From positions 2,034,107-2,098,106 of the forward strand of contig NW_003314276.1 of assembly GCF_000143415.4 (NCBI RefSeq): DNA of 64,000 nucleotides. Reading direction: 5' to 3'. The position numbers and the translations under genes were made by a program. Below, one piece after another: positions 10,104 through 21,648 of this stretch. The notes under the pieces were generated by a model. The model saw only the letters and a list, made by a program, of their open reading frames with translations, was not told the DNA's origin and ran no database searches. Positions within the stretch are counted from its first letter, which is position 1. The number at the start of each line of letters is the position of its first letter. The DNA comes from Selaginella moellendorffii. Its lineage: Eukaryota; Streptophyta; Lycopodiopsida; Selaginellales; Selaginellaceae.

Positions 10104-11809
10104 TGTAGGCGACTAATTTTTCCATTCTACTTTAATCACTTAACCACACCTCCAACCGCATGGAGGAGTCTCACTCACAACCTCCATAAGTCCTATTTCA
10201 GACTTAGGCTTGCTAGCCCCGAGAATGGCATCCCCGCCACTCAACCTATGCACTTGATCCAAGTGCTCCACGTGTCCGATCCCATGACCGACACCCCAAG
10301 GTACCATCGACATATCAGCCCCTTACGCTAAAGCCATGCCCCTTTACCTTGGTCACACCGGTGGACTAACACCACCTGCATCACAGTCTTATCTCTCAAG
10401 GACTGGGCCATCCGTCCATGAGTGATCATTCCAGATCCACTCCTTAGCATCCTTAGGATGCCCACAGATATGGGGAGTAGCCTTCCCCAATATCCCTTTT
10501 CCGGTCTTCACCAAGTCCCTTTCTGCCCATGGCCGTGTTCGCCAACACTACCATTGGATCGAGGCCCACAGGCCCGACCATTAAGTCCCACAGTCCTCTG
10601 GGACTTCCTCACCACTCGACTGTATCCTTGGTCACTACACCAAAGGACTACTCCTCCTCCTTTCCACAGTCTAGGCCTTTGGGACAACATTTCGGAACAC
10701 CGTGGCCCTACGTGGGCCTCATAGGTACTCTCCTCGCCTTTTGCCTTTGGGTGCTCTAGCCATGGGCTTAGAGCGAGGTTCCGTTGAGCCACACCAGGTA
10801 TCCAAGTAAGTAGTGCCACCCACACTTGGACTGGGAGTATCGGGCAGTTGATCTCCCAGGGGAACTAGAGCTGGCTCTTGAACACTTCACCAATCTCCCC
10901 GCTTGTCGGTTTGTGTTCACTCTAGTCTTGGACTTCCCAGTGGGCAGCTCATCACCCAACACTGGGTCCGGCCTTCCTGGGCCAAACTGGCCTTTCCTGG
11001 CCAAACTGGCTCCACTGCAGTCCTCCCCCTACTATACTTTTGGAGCTCACCAAACCCCCCAGGGTCTGGGAGACGAACGCTTTGGGCTTTCACCCTCTCA
11101 GGCTCGAACTCGGACTTGGCTTCGGACTCGGACTCAGACTCGGATTTGGACTCGGACTCGGACTCGGCCTCGGCCTCGGTCTCGGTCTCGGTCCCGATCT
11201 CGGTCTCGGTCTCGGTCCCGGTCTTGGTCTTGGTCCCGGTCTCGACTTCGGACTCCATCTCGGGTCCATCTTGGACTCCATCTCGGACTCCATCTCGGGT
11301 CCATCTCGGGTCCATCTTGGACTCCATCTCAGACTCCATCTCGGGTCCTTCTCGGACTCCATCTCGGACTCCATCTCGGGTCTATCTCGGGTCCATCTCG
11401 AGTCCATCTCGAGTCCATCTCGAACTCCATCTCGAACTCCATCTCAGACTCCATCTCGGGTCCATCTCGAACTCCATCTCGAACTCCATCTCGGACTCCA
11501 TCTCGGGTCCATCTCGGACTCCATCTCGGGGTCCTTCTCGGACTCCACTTTGGACTCCAACTCGGGTCCATCTCGGACACTTCCACGTGTCATGTGTTGG
11601 TCCTTTTGAGTCCCTTTTTGGAGCCTCGCTTATTGCTCTCTTTGTGCTTGTTTCTCAAGCACTTTGTTGGGAGTTCCACTCCCGCTCTCGACCTTTCAAG
11701 GCGGAGCTTTTAGTACGAACGTGTTACGCTTGTTTGGCTTTCGCTTCGGCCACTACCACGTGGTGCCCCTCCGGCTCCACTTTGGGGCCTAGGGATTTTG
11801 TGTCTCACA
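10104..11809 (-). repeat. Long terminal repeat, 5' LTR of copy A (1,706 bp)
   Basis: Plus-strand ends are TGTAGGCGACTAA and TGTCTCACA, giving TG...CA. It aligns with 43674-45358 and with 63173-64000. The right flank is CAATG (11810-11814), the same 5 bp found left of the LTR at 43669-43673, the expected target duplication. The right third is a minisatellite. Confidence 0.8.
11097..11590. repeat. LTR-internal minisatellite (TCGGAC hexamers, then TCCATCTCGGAC units)
   Basis: A hexamer array (CTCGGA/CTCGGT) of about 130 bp passes into units of about 14-15 bp built on GGACTCCATCTCGG and GGGTCCATCTCGG. Because the hexamer contains no stop in several frames, it opens five long overlapping frames (Ser-Asp, Arg-Thr, Leu-Gly and Glu repeats). 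These are treated as artefacts, not genes. Equivalent arrays: 44675-45125 and, diverged, about 15880-16130. Confidence 0.85.
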
Positions 11810-12452
11810 CAATGGTTTGAGCGCAATGACTTGTGGGGATTGGAGTGTTCTTCCGGATGTCTTTAAATGCACATTCGAACATGGCAACAATTATGATGAT
11901 GCCTTCCAACAATTGCATTATCTTCGTCAAGGGCCATTTGAGTTGGTAATGGAATTTGGCGTTTGTTTCCAAAGCCTTTTGCTTCGTGCGGAGTCAAATA
12001 TATTAAAGCGGATCAAGCTAGAAATGTTGTGGCTAATACTTCATCAAGATGTTGTCAAACTTGTGCATGCACTTGTTCTAGCCACCCTTAACAATGCTCT
12101 TCGCTTTGCACAACATTATAAGATGTCACCTCTTTCACTTCTCACTGCATGTCCTTCAATTCCACTTCATGTGGATAATGGTTCTATTCCAATGGAGGTT
12201 GATACTAATGTTGCTTGAGTCCAAGGACAAGGGCAAGAACGTGGTCATGGCTATGATATTCATTGTTAAGTGTGTGATGAAGTTGGTCACATTTATCAGT
12301 GTTGTCAGTGTTTTCCAGATTGGCGGCCACCATTTCTTGGGTGGAAACCTTGGCGTCAACAATGTTTTGTTGGTGCTGCTGTAGTGGAAGGTTTAGATAC
12401 TGAGATGCATCCAAGAAATGAGGAGTCACACGAATAACAAAGGGACCTTGCG
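11810..12452 (+). pseudogene. Gypsy gag fragment, C-terminal half
   Basis: Frame 11817-12218 continues the gag whose first part ends at 43673. Readable stretches include DVFKCTFEHGNNYDDAFQQL and a later zinc-knuckle CxxCxxxxHxxxxC-like pattern in another frame (about 12262-12310). The same protein is encoded on the minus strand near 20900-20430 and 30950-30500. The two frames are separated by a shift after the stop at 12218. It begins exactly at the target duplication of the LTR element. Confidence 0.65.
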
Positions 12453-12456
12453 CAAG
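12452..12456. other. Recombination junction: gag joined to gene-capture unit
   Basis: To the left, the sequence follows gypsy gag (as in 20300-20310, minus). To the right it follows the upstream end of the His-rich unit (as in 41930-42020). Both parents contain GCAAG at the break, so a microhomology-mediated join is the simple reading. Confidence 0.6.
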
Positions 12457-13480
12457 TATTGGGGCGGCGTGAGCGTGAAAGACCATAGCTTACCTCGACA
12501 ATAGAAAAATCCAAGCGAGAAGTTTATAACCTAACCCTTGACTTAGAAAATAAAGAGGTAGGCTTTGTGAAAAAAAAAAAGTAGACTCAAGAGCTCGTGA
12601 CGCTGTGGATTGTCAAACTTAAACTGGGATATACAAATATTTCAAAAAGAACATCTTTAATTTGATGGCAACTCCTTTCTAGGCTCAATCCTGGTGAATA
12701 AAACATTTTTACTCATTTTTTCAAACCTTTGGAAACTTAACACTCATTGAATGTGAGTCAACAGCAATAGTGCAACATCCATCTATAGCTTCCCCAAAGG
12801 TCAACACTAGTAAAATTAGTGAAAATGCCTGGAAGGATCCAATAATCAAACATATTTGGAGATGCTGGGTATCGATCGCAGTGACTCTCGCATGCTAAGC
12901 GAGCACTCTACCATCTGAGCTACATCCCCTTAGCAAAGAAACAAAAATGCTAATCTTTCCTCTTCACCATTCTACTACTCATCCTTGGAGATTCTGGCAT
13001 GTTTTGTTGCATTTCAAGAGCCTTTTGAGAGATGAGCTTTGGAAAGACCACCATCTCCAACAAGTTTCTATAGGCAAGCAGCTGCATCTGCAGGCAACCA
13101 TGAAGAATGTTACTAATGCTTATAATAATAATAGTAATATTATTCACAAGAGGAGGACGAAAAGAGAGTGTTATTCAAGAGGATGAGTAAGCAATTGGTA
13201 AAACCAACATAATATAAATCAATAGGTATGATCTTCAGTAGCAATCAAATTGTATAAACACTAATATTATTTGGTATTTTGGTTTGCTAGTAAACATATT
13301 TAGCTACATAATTGTATAGCTAAAAGTCTTTTAAAATGAATAACTTTGTTTTCTTATAAAATTTCAAAATTGGAAACGTCACCTTCACATTCTTTCAAAG
13401 TTTAAGTGCATTTGTTTTTGGTGTCTCATAGCTGAACAAACAAAAAGAGATATGGGGCACTCTTGATCAATTCAAAGAAA
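12457..13480. repeat. Diverged copy of the gene-capture unit's 5' flank
   Basis: Interrupted similarity to 41935-42660 (plus) and to 22010-22410 and 33470-33890 (minus): the GACGCTGTGGATTGTCA, CATATTTGGAGATGC and ATTGGTAAAACCAACA blocks occur in the same order. It retains a nearly complete tRNA gene where the other copies keep only the tRNA 3' end. No coding sequence is recognised. Confidence 0.55.
12857..12929 (-). tRNA. tRNA-Ala (AGC), probably decayed
   Basis: On the minus strand the 73 nt fold as a cloverleaf. The acceptor GGGGATG pairs with CATCTCC (one G-U), the D arm is AGCTCAGATGGTAGAGT, and the anticodon arm CTCGC/GCGAG has loop TTAGCAT with anticodon AGC. The T arm CTGCG/CCCAG has one C-C mismatch, and GATCGATAC replaces the usual GTTCGAATC-like loop in a form known for plant tRNA-Ala. 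No intron is seen. The mismatch and its place in repeat DNA suggest a pseudo-tRNA or a recently captured gene. Confidence 0.75.
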
Positions 13481-15460
13481 CTAATCATTAAAAGCTTACT
13501 GGATTTGTTTCAAGGTGGCCTCTCTCCATTCCTTGTATTCTAAGCATGTTGCCTTTCCTGAGTCTTGTATAAAAACCAAACTAATGCCTTTAGAACTTGT
13601 AAGTTGTAACAAGGAAATCAATGCCTTCCTATTGACCTCAAGAATGTACAACTTAATGTAAGCGGATCTGCTAATAAAGAGAGCCAGGTCAACAAAAGGT
13701 AAAATATTTTTAAAATTTTCTGGTACACTAAAAAATATTTTCTTAATGTTTTAGTGGCAAACAAAACAAAAAAGTAACTTTAATAATATCTAGATCTAAT
13801 ATTTCCTATTTAATAAAGGTTTTGATTTCTGACTTAATTTAAAGAATAAATTCACTATATTTAGTATTACTAAATATAAAATTATTACTAAACAAATGCC
13901 ATTTGTTATTTTATGTGTAATTTATGAGTAAAACTTTATTTATAAATATATCAAATTCAAATACAATACTAATAACTACTTATTTTCCAATGTCTTTGCT
14001 TCCTTTGACCATGCTGTTAAGAAACATTAATTTCTTGAGAAAAGTGAGATTGTTGTTATAGTTGTAAAGTGTTATTTTCAAATTTAAAGCATGTTTCAAC
14101 TAAAGCCTAAAGCTCCAAATTCATGAATTTCACCTAATTAACCAAATATGTGGTATATTTTTTGGTTTTTGGATAATTGACACTACACAGACTATATGTG
14201 CAGAACTTTCATAGGACATAACCATATAAATTTATCACATTGTTTTGGAGGATTGCCATATTGTTGTTATCCACAAAAACAATTAGCTAGAGTGTGTAAA
14301 GTTTATATAATAATTTTCTTGCCACATAATATTCCTCCAATCCAAACAAAACATTTGACTATAGAACTTTCTTTAGATTAATATATAACTCACTTAATCT
14401 TATGAATCTTTTGTTATTTGATTTAGAAGTAGCTAGGCTTTTAGTCATTAGTCCTCCATGTTCTATAGTTACATACTCATGTTTGGGATAGTGTAAGTTT
14501 CTCGATTGCATGGGTTGACTTACTTATCATTTTCTTCTGACAACTTCAAGGTTCTTATTTGGATTTATTGCAAATTAAATTCCAAGATCACTTAAAGCTA
14601 ATCCCATGACTTTATGAGGTTGTGACCAAGAGGTTGTGTCAATGTTGTAGTAAATAAACATTCCACCAAATCCTTAAAATTAGGTTAACTTACTTGGCCT
14701 TTTATATAGGAAAAGGTCTATTGTAAGATAGAGATGACTAAGTCATTCTAGCAAATTTCATATTAAAATACGCATTTAGAGTAACTTTTTTTCGATAGCC
14801 ACATTATATGGCAACTTTCAGTAAGATTTGTTATTAACACTTGGGTAGCAAGTATTTTAAAACTCATTTACTAAGGAAAGAGAATTAATAAAGAAATCAA
14901 TGTTAGTAGTTCTTTATATGAGAAATAATTAAATTCTTTAAATGTAGAAAATGGCTAAACAACCATGTTAGCCAAGTCTGTAGTTCTAAACTTATTTTCC
15001 ATGTAAACATTACCTTTAACCCACTAAAACATATGAACTTATATTACTTATTTGAATCTTATATAGTGTTTATACTTTTTAAACTCTAGCAGAACCACTT
15101 GTGCTTATTATGATATTCAACTTAAATGCATTTTTCTGTGTGTTCATGTAAACTCTACTCTCAATGAAGAAAACAACTCCTCTTTCAAATGATTAAAACC
15201 TTATATATACCACCATTATAGAGAATTCTAATATCTCAATTTTGTTTGTGTTTCATTAGTGATGAAACTGTAAAGCATTGGTAGTATTTAAAATTTTATT
15301 CCAACTTAGCATATGTTGTTTAAAAAGGAAATTAAAATGATATTTCTCTCAAATAACTATCACCATCAAGGATTATACTCTATATAAAAGGATTTTCTAA
15401 TAAAGAGAGCTTGTAAATAAAGGAGTTCACAAGAAGATTTTTATACACTAAAGAAGGGGG
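13481..15460. repeat. AT-rich repeat DNA, no genes seen
   Basis: Non-coding, about 70% AT. The part 13660-13950 matches the repeat at 42720-42960 and, inverted, 21660-21900. The part 14090-14400 is the reverse complement of 16600-16850 and 17330-17590. The part 15120-15400 is the reverse complement of 27860-28140. It is therefore a mosaic of the same AT-rich family that flanks the captured genes. Confidence 0.55.
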
Positions 15461-16200
15461 AAACATTGTGGCTTAACAGCTTAATATGGGTACCCCTACT
15501 CCCCCATATCCATCCCAAAGAGAAGGTTTAAACCCCTAAAAAGAGTGAAAACCAATGGGCCACAAGGTACTCAAGTGGGGCACCACTTCACATGAGTCAG
15601 GAGCATTATAGTCAATTTCCCTTTCGGGAGTGAAAGTTGCTTTTGAGCACTTCCTTGGGTAGCCCTTTCGGGACCACCCGAGTGTATACTCACTCCCATC
15701 CAAAGCCCATCGACCCCAATTTCAACCTCAAGTTAGTTTGGAAGCACTAGTTGTTTCAAGACTAGTTCCTAGACCTCATTATCCCTACTATATTTTTGGA
15801 ACCCTCTGTAGTCCCCCCTTCCTGGGAGACACACGCTTTGGGCTTTCACCCCATGACCTGTATTACTATTCAGACTTGGTCTCGGACTTGATCTCAGACT
15901 CAACAACAGACTTGATCTTGGACTCAATCTTGGACCCAACCTCAGACTCTATCTCGGACTCTGTCTCGAACTTGGTCTCAAACCCGATCTCGGATCTCGG
16001 ACTTGGTCTCGAACTCGGTCTCAGACTTGGTCTTAAACTTGTCTCGGAGTTGGTCTCGGACTCAGTCTTGAACTCAGTCTTAGAGTCGATCTTAGAGTCG
16101 GTCTTGGACTCGATCTTGCACTCGGTCTCATCCAATGAGCTCTTTATTATTTTGGTCATGCTTTCGGGGATCTTTTAGCTTTTGACACCTCAGGGAGTTG
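15461..16200. repeat. Diverged LTR-like fragment with TCGGACT repeats
   Basis: The stretch from about 15770, with CCCTACTATATTTTTGGA, GGGAGACACACGCTTTGGG and then GACTTGGTCTCGGACTTG repeats, is a diverged version of the LTR part 11025-11200. A frame of 146 codons (15738-16178) is the read-through of this repeat. Exact ends were not found. It separates two inverted arms of AT-rich repeat (14.1-15.4 kb and 16.2-17.7 kb). Confidence 0.45.
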
Positions 16201-16240
16201 GTTCTTTACAAGTAGATCTTCATGCACTTTTATATAAAAT

Positions 16241-17709
16241 GCCATGTTATTAGAAAACTTCATGTAATTTTGAGGGTTTGGTGGAATATTTATCTTCTAC
16301 AACATTAATACAACCTCTTGGTCACAAAGTCATAAAAGTGATGAGATCAACTTTAGATGATTTTGCAATTTAATTTGCAATAAAACCAATTAAGAACCTT
16401 GAAACTGTTAGAAGAAAAAGATAAATAAGTGAGCTTATACAACCAATAATTTTGCCCTGTCTCGAATATGAGTATATAAGTATAGAGTGAGGAAGACCAG
16501 TGCTTTTGAGCAACAAAGAGCCTAGGTGCTTCCAAGCTAAATTAAGAGAGATTTATAGAATTTAGTTATACATTGATCTAAAGCAAGTTCTATAGTCATA
16601 CATTTTTCTTGGATTAAAGGAATATTATATAGTAAGAAAATTACTACATAAACTTTACACACTCTAGTTGATTTTTTTTGTGGACAACAACAATATGGCA
16701 ATCCTCCACAATATTGTGATTAGTTCATATGGTTATGTTCTACAAAATTTCAACATACATAGTCTATGTAGTGTCAATTATCCAAAAACCAAAACATATA
16801 CTATGTATTTGGTTAGTTGAAGAAGGGTAAAATTGATGAATTTGGAGCCTCAAGTTTTAGTTGAAGCAAACTTTAAATTTGAAAAAACCACTTTACAACC
16901 ATAGCTACAAGCTCAATTTTAGCACTTTTCTTAAAAAATTCTAAAAATGAGAAAGAGAAAAATATGTGAAAATTATGCCAAGTTATTAGAAAACTTCATA
17001 TAATTTTGAGGGTTTGGTGGAATATTTATCTTCTACAACATTAATACAACCTCTTGGTCACAAAGTCATAAAAGTGATGAGATCAACTTTAGATGATTTT
17101 GGAATTTAATTTGCAATAAAACCAATTAAGAACCTTGAAACTGTTAGAAGAAAGAGATAAATAAGTGAGCCTATACAACCAACAATTTTGCCCTGTCTCG
17201 AGTACGAGTATATAACTATAGAATGAGGAAGACTAGTGCTCTTGAGCAACAAAAAGCCTATGTGCTTCCAAGTTAAATTAAGAGAGATTCATAGAATTTA
17301 GTTATACATTGATTTGAAACAAGTTCTATAGTCATATGTTTTTCTTGGATTGGAGGAATATTATATAGTAAGAAAATTACGACATGAACTTTACACACTC
17401 CAGTTGATTGTTTTTGTGGACAACAACAATATGGCAATCCTCCACAATATTGTGATTAGTTCATATGGTTATGTTCTACAAAATTTCTACATACATAGTT
17501 TATGTAGTGTCAATTATCTAGAAACCAAGACATATACTATGTATTTGGTTAGTTGAAGAAGGGGTAAAATTGATAAATTTGGAGCCTCAAGTTTTAGTTG
17601 AAGCAAGCTTTAAATTTGAAAAAAACACTTTACAACCATAACCACAAGCTCAATCTTAGCACTTTTCTTAAAAAAATTTTAAAATGAGAAAGAGAAAAAT
17701 ATGTGAAAA
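16241..17709. repeat. Direct tandem duplication, period about 736 bp
   Basis: Copy 1 begins GCCATGTTATTAGAAAAC at 16241 and copy 2 begins GCCAAGTTATTAGAAAAC at 16977. The two stay aligned to about 17709 with scattered point differences. Content is AT-rich and non-coding. Reverse-complement copies of part of the unit lie at 14090-14400. Confidence 0.75.
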
Positions 17710-18193
17710 TTACATATACATAGTCAAAGGAAGCAAGGCAACATACTCAATACCATTATAGTTGAAGGTGGAAGTTAAAATTCTCATCATTACAAGTATA
17801 TAATTCTCAATTATCGAATTGATATTGTAGATACAGAGATTTACAACATCACAACAAATTAATTCCCAAGTTGCACTTGTATTGCTTTTTGTAATGTTCT
17901 ACTTTTGGTGAGTCTTTAATCCCTTACAAACATATATATTTTATATATTTAATGCTTTTTGAGATGGATCCAAATTTTAAAATTTGGATTCACCACAATG
18001 AGGGGTTTATAACATTGAGAAAGAATTAGATGTTAGAATTGTATTTGAATTTAAAATATTTATTATGGAATATTATTTATAAGTTACACATAAAATAACA
18101 AAGTGCATTTCTTAAAGTTTAACTCAAATGGATTTTATAGTAATAATGAAATATTTATTAATACTAATTGTTAAATATTAAAATAATAATTTC
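17710..18193. repeat. AT-rich repeat lacking the captured genes ('empty' form)
   Basis: The left part (GTCAAAGGAAGCAAGGCAA... to GATATTGTAGATA) matches 25195-25320, left of the zinc-finger gene. The right part (ATTCCCAAGTTGCA... TTGGATTCACCACAATG) matches 27488-27590, right of the RWP-RK gene. Here the two parts are joined by only a few tens of bases, so this copy looks like the repeat before it captured the gene pair, or after loss of it. Confidence 0.55.
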
Positions 18194-18398
18194 TGAGTGC
18201 ATGGAATATGGAAAGAGAATATAGAAAAGGTGCATCTCAATTAGCCCAAAAACCCTAGTTTATATAGAGGAGCAAGTGGTTCGAATTGAAATCAATTCGA
18301 TATCTACCAAAATCCCACTACATAATATTAGTATACAGCATTGTAGTTGTACAGCTGGACCTCAGATCATCTCCTCCTCTCTGAATAATGGAAGACCA

Positions 18399-19530
18399 TT
18401 AGGGTTCTTTTGAAGATGGGCTGGGATCTAGAGGAACATTATGAGGAAGTATTGGCAGATCTGTAGGTGGTATTAGTTGTTGTTGATCCCTTTGTATGAA
18501 ACATTTCAACCGATGCATATGCACAATTTCTAGAGGATCGGCTTGCTGGATGTCATGCCTAACCTCATAAATTTGTGGTCCAACTTGCCACAACACCCAA
18601 TATGGTCCTTTCCACTGAACAAGGAGCCCCTTAGATAAACCATGTACCATAAGATAGAGAAAACGGATTAACACCAAATCATCCACTTTGTGCTTTGCAA
18701 ATAGACGATTATGAGAGTTGTAGCACTGTTATTATCCCATTTATACACGGCCTAAGTGTTCGGCAGACTCTGCTCAGACAAGTGGAAGAATACTCATCAA
18801 ATACTAATCCCACAATCTAGCATTGGCAGCTTGTGACAATCGCGAAAGGTAAACCCAGCTTCATTAGTAATATTGAACCATGACCATACAGGAGTTTATA
18901 TGGTGAAGCACTAATAGAACTCTGCACCCCTATGACATATGCATATTAAAGAGATGGCAACTAACCACCCCAATCCAAATGCTGAAAGTTTATATACTTC
19001 GCGATCATTCCTTTGAATGTCCAAACGAGCTGTTCTACCAAACCGTCTAACTATGGATGATAAGCATTCGTGAAAGTGTGGCATATCCCTAATCTAGACG
19101 TCAAAACATGAAATGCCTCAGCTATAAATGTAGGACTATTATCTGAAAGAATTCACTCCGAACAAGAATACTAGAACACCACTCGATTGAGGAAGAAGTA
19201 TCCAGCAGTTGTAGAGGCACTAGCCAAAACACCAACTTCCACCCAATGAGTGAAATAGTCAGAAGCAATAATAACATATTCATTACCAACAACCGACTAT
19301 GGAAAAGGTCCCATAAGATTAAATGCCACCAACTCAAATAGACGGGAAACTACAATTGACTCCAACCATCCATCCGCGGCATGAGGGGGAGTATTATGAG
19401 CTTGGCACCAAATGCAACTATGCACATACCGGATAATATCACGTCGCATCTCCAGCTAATAGAAAAACTTGCGCAGCTTCTCTGTCATATGACGATGTCC
19501 TATAGAACAGGAAAATCATGGTAAGCATGA
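18399..19530 (-). pseudogene. Gypsy integrase remnants (copy 1)
   Basis: Degenerate pieces: an H2C2-type CIWCQAH motif and a core-domain stretch comparable to 29530-29252, where it reads better (LMGPFPQSAVGNEYVIIASD). Nearer the C-terminus, 18686-18399 gives DDLVLIRF... QWKGPYWVLWQVGPQIYEVR, the integrase C-terminal/chromodomain-like module typical of gypsy elements. Frames are interrupted. Confidence 0.65.
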
Positions 19531-19702
19531 AGAAACCGTTGAATAAAGATAGAAGGCACCACTAACCATAAATGATCATCAATATCCATCCCCACAAAAT
19601 AAAAAAGGCCGTCTTCAAGGCAATATTGAGAATATAAGGCAATATAAGGCGTCTTCAAGGTGATATTGAGAATGTCTCAAAGGACAGTTGACAGGTAACT
19701 TT

Positions 19703-20125
19703 TTACACCCAAAGTCGCATTTGTGACAGCCGGTCAACTGCTACAACACAAAAACTATTGGAGGAATTGAAAAAGGGAAGAGCAAAATAATACGGAAACA
19801 TAGAAGGAAGTAATAGGGCAACAAAAGTAATGGAAGTAGAGGTAGAAGCAGAGGGACAAAACGGTATGGAAGTGAGAGGAATGGATGAAATATAAGGAAG
19901 TATAAGACAAAGAGGAGAAGCCTTAAAGTCATATTTAGCATGATTGCGTTGCAACCAATCCATACCAAAGATGAGGTCAAAAGCTTGACTTGACATCACC
20001 CGCAATGACTGCAACCCAAGCTCGAGATCACCTACATACACAATTAGGTCCATCTCATCCCATGCACATGCATATATATGATCGTTGCTATAAAGAATGA
20101 AAATTGGCTCTATCGCATAGCACAA
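19703..20125 (-). pseudogene. Retropepsin-like protease fragment (copy 1)
   Basis: Frame of 140 codons containing SSQAFDLIFGMDWLQRNHAKYDF, the conserved C-terminal part of the gypsy aspartic protease (usually IILGMDWL...H). The catalytic D-S/T-G is not in this frame. The same piece recurs at 29784-30206. Confidence 0.6.
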
Positions 20126-20289
20126 GTGTAGACGGCAACATGTGGTAATAAGTCAAGCAATAGAAGACAGAGAGAATAATAGGAGACCACTTGTTATAAA
20201 AATAAGTTTGGAAAGTAAACACTTGATGAACTGGTACCAAATGAACCCTTTGATAATACTCCTGAAAGAAATATGGAGGGGTCACTAAT

Positions 20290-21250
20290 TTATTTGCGCA
20301 AGGTCCTTTCATTATTCGCGTGACTCCTCATTTCCCAAATGCATCTTAATATCCAGACCTTCCATTGCAGCAGCACCAACAAAACATTGTTGACACTAAG
20401 GTCTCCACCCAAGAAATGGTGGTCACCAATCTGGAAAACACTGACAACACTGATAAATGTGACCAACTTCATCACACGCTCAACAACAAATATCATGGCC
20501 ATAACCACGTCCTTGCCCTTGTCCTTGGACTCAAGCAACAGTAGCATCAGCCTCCATTGGAACATGACCATTATTCACATGAAGTGGAGTTGAAGGACAT
20601 GCAATGAGAAGTGAAAGAGGTGACATCTTATAATGTTGTGTAAAGCGAAGAGCATCGTCAAGGGTGGCTAGAGCAAGTGCATGCACAAGTCCGACAACAT
20701 CTTGATTGGCCACAACATTCCGAGCTTGATCCGCTTTAACATATTTGAGCCCGCACGAAGCATGAGGCTTCGGAAACAAACGCCAAATTCCATTACTAAC
20801 TTAGATGGCCCTTGACAAAGATAATACAATTGTTAGAAGGCATCATCATAATTGTTGCCATGTTCGAATGTGCATTTGAAGACATCTGGAAGACCATTCC
20901 AATTCCCACGAGTGGCTGCCCTCAGACCATTGTACCATTGCAATACCGTCCCTTGGAGACATGTGGGAAACTCACGCAAACGTCAAACATCATCCCAGAA
21001 ATGATATGTGGCAATTATTGTGAAATGATTGAATCAATAGTACACATCATCCCAAAGATTCCCACAAAAGAACTTTAGCCGAACACAAAGATTGGCACCA
21101 AGAGCAGGAGGAGCTATACCATGTGCCATGAATGCCACCATCAATTGAGTTTGGTTATCCAATCACAATCGCATAGCATCAAACAATTGCACCAATTGCT
21201 ACTCCATAGTCAAAGGAGGAGACTATTGATCTACCATAAAGATGAATGAA
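20290..21250 (-). pseudogene. Gypsy gag remnants with zinc knuckle (copy 1)
   Basis: Broken into at least three frames. It matches the plus-strand gag split between 43360-43673 and 11810-12452. The order is N-terminal gag (about 21240-20940), the LVMEFGVCFRSL region (20820-20700), and a CxxCxxxxHxxxxC-like knuckle (about 20510-20440). Confidence 0.6.
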
Positions 21251-21648
21251 AATAAAAGAGCAAAAGAAGATAAATGAAAAAAATAGCTAGAAGGAAAGGG
21301 AGATCTGAACAATGCAAAAGCTAAATCTAAACTAAAATCCTAAAAAAGGAAAGAACAAAAGAAAGTAAATGGAAAAAGTTAAATCTAAATAATACAAAAG
21401 CTAAATTTAAACCATAATCCCAAATTTAAGCACTCCTCAAGGACAATCCAAGGTGCTCTTTATCTCTACCAATATAAGTGCATAGAATATGGAAAGAGAA
21501 TATAGAAAATATATATCTCAATTATCCCAAAAACTATAATTTATATACAGGAGCGAGTGGTCCAAATTGAAACTAATCTGACAGCTACTAAAATCCCATT
21601 ACGCTAATATTAGTATATGGCATTGTAGTTATACACTTGGACCTTACA

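Larger units (their letters stand above)
8855..11809 (-). mobile_element. LTR element with 1.7-kb LTR, right part (copy A)
   Basis: In minus orientation this is a 5' LTR (11809-10104), a primer-binding site (10100-10089) and internal DNA down to the inserted TIR transposon. No reverse transcriptase, integrase or convincing gag frame is visible in the internal part, so it looks non-autonomous (LARD-like) or badly degraded. The sequence matches 61919-64000. The left half of the element would lie beyond the transposon, outside the window. Confidence 0.7.
18194..21648 (-). mobile_element. Ty3/gypsy LTR retrotransposon, internally deleted (copy 1)
   Basis: LTRs of about 173 bp lie at 18194-18366 (3' LTR) and 21475-21648 (5' LTR) in minus orientation. 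A purine tract (AGAGAGGAGGAGATGA) stands just upstream of the 3' LTR. Internal order is gag, protease, then integrase; no reverse transcriptase/RNase H region is visible, so about 2 kb has been lost. Many stops and shifts are present. The right flank TTCTG is also seen around the left end, partly merged with the LTR's TG. Confidence 0.75.

Noticed and set aside
10826-11820. Long frames of 189-305 codons on both strands (Ser-Asp, Arg-Ser, Leu-Gly, Glu-rich)
   Set aside because: All are read-through of the LTR hexamer/15-mer minisatellite; several overlap in different frames and there is no recognisable domain.
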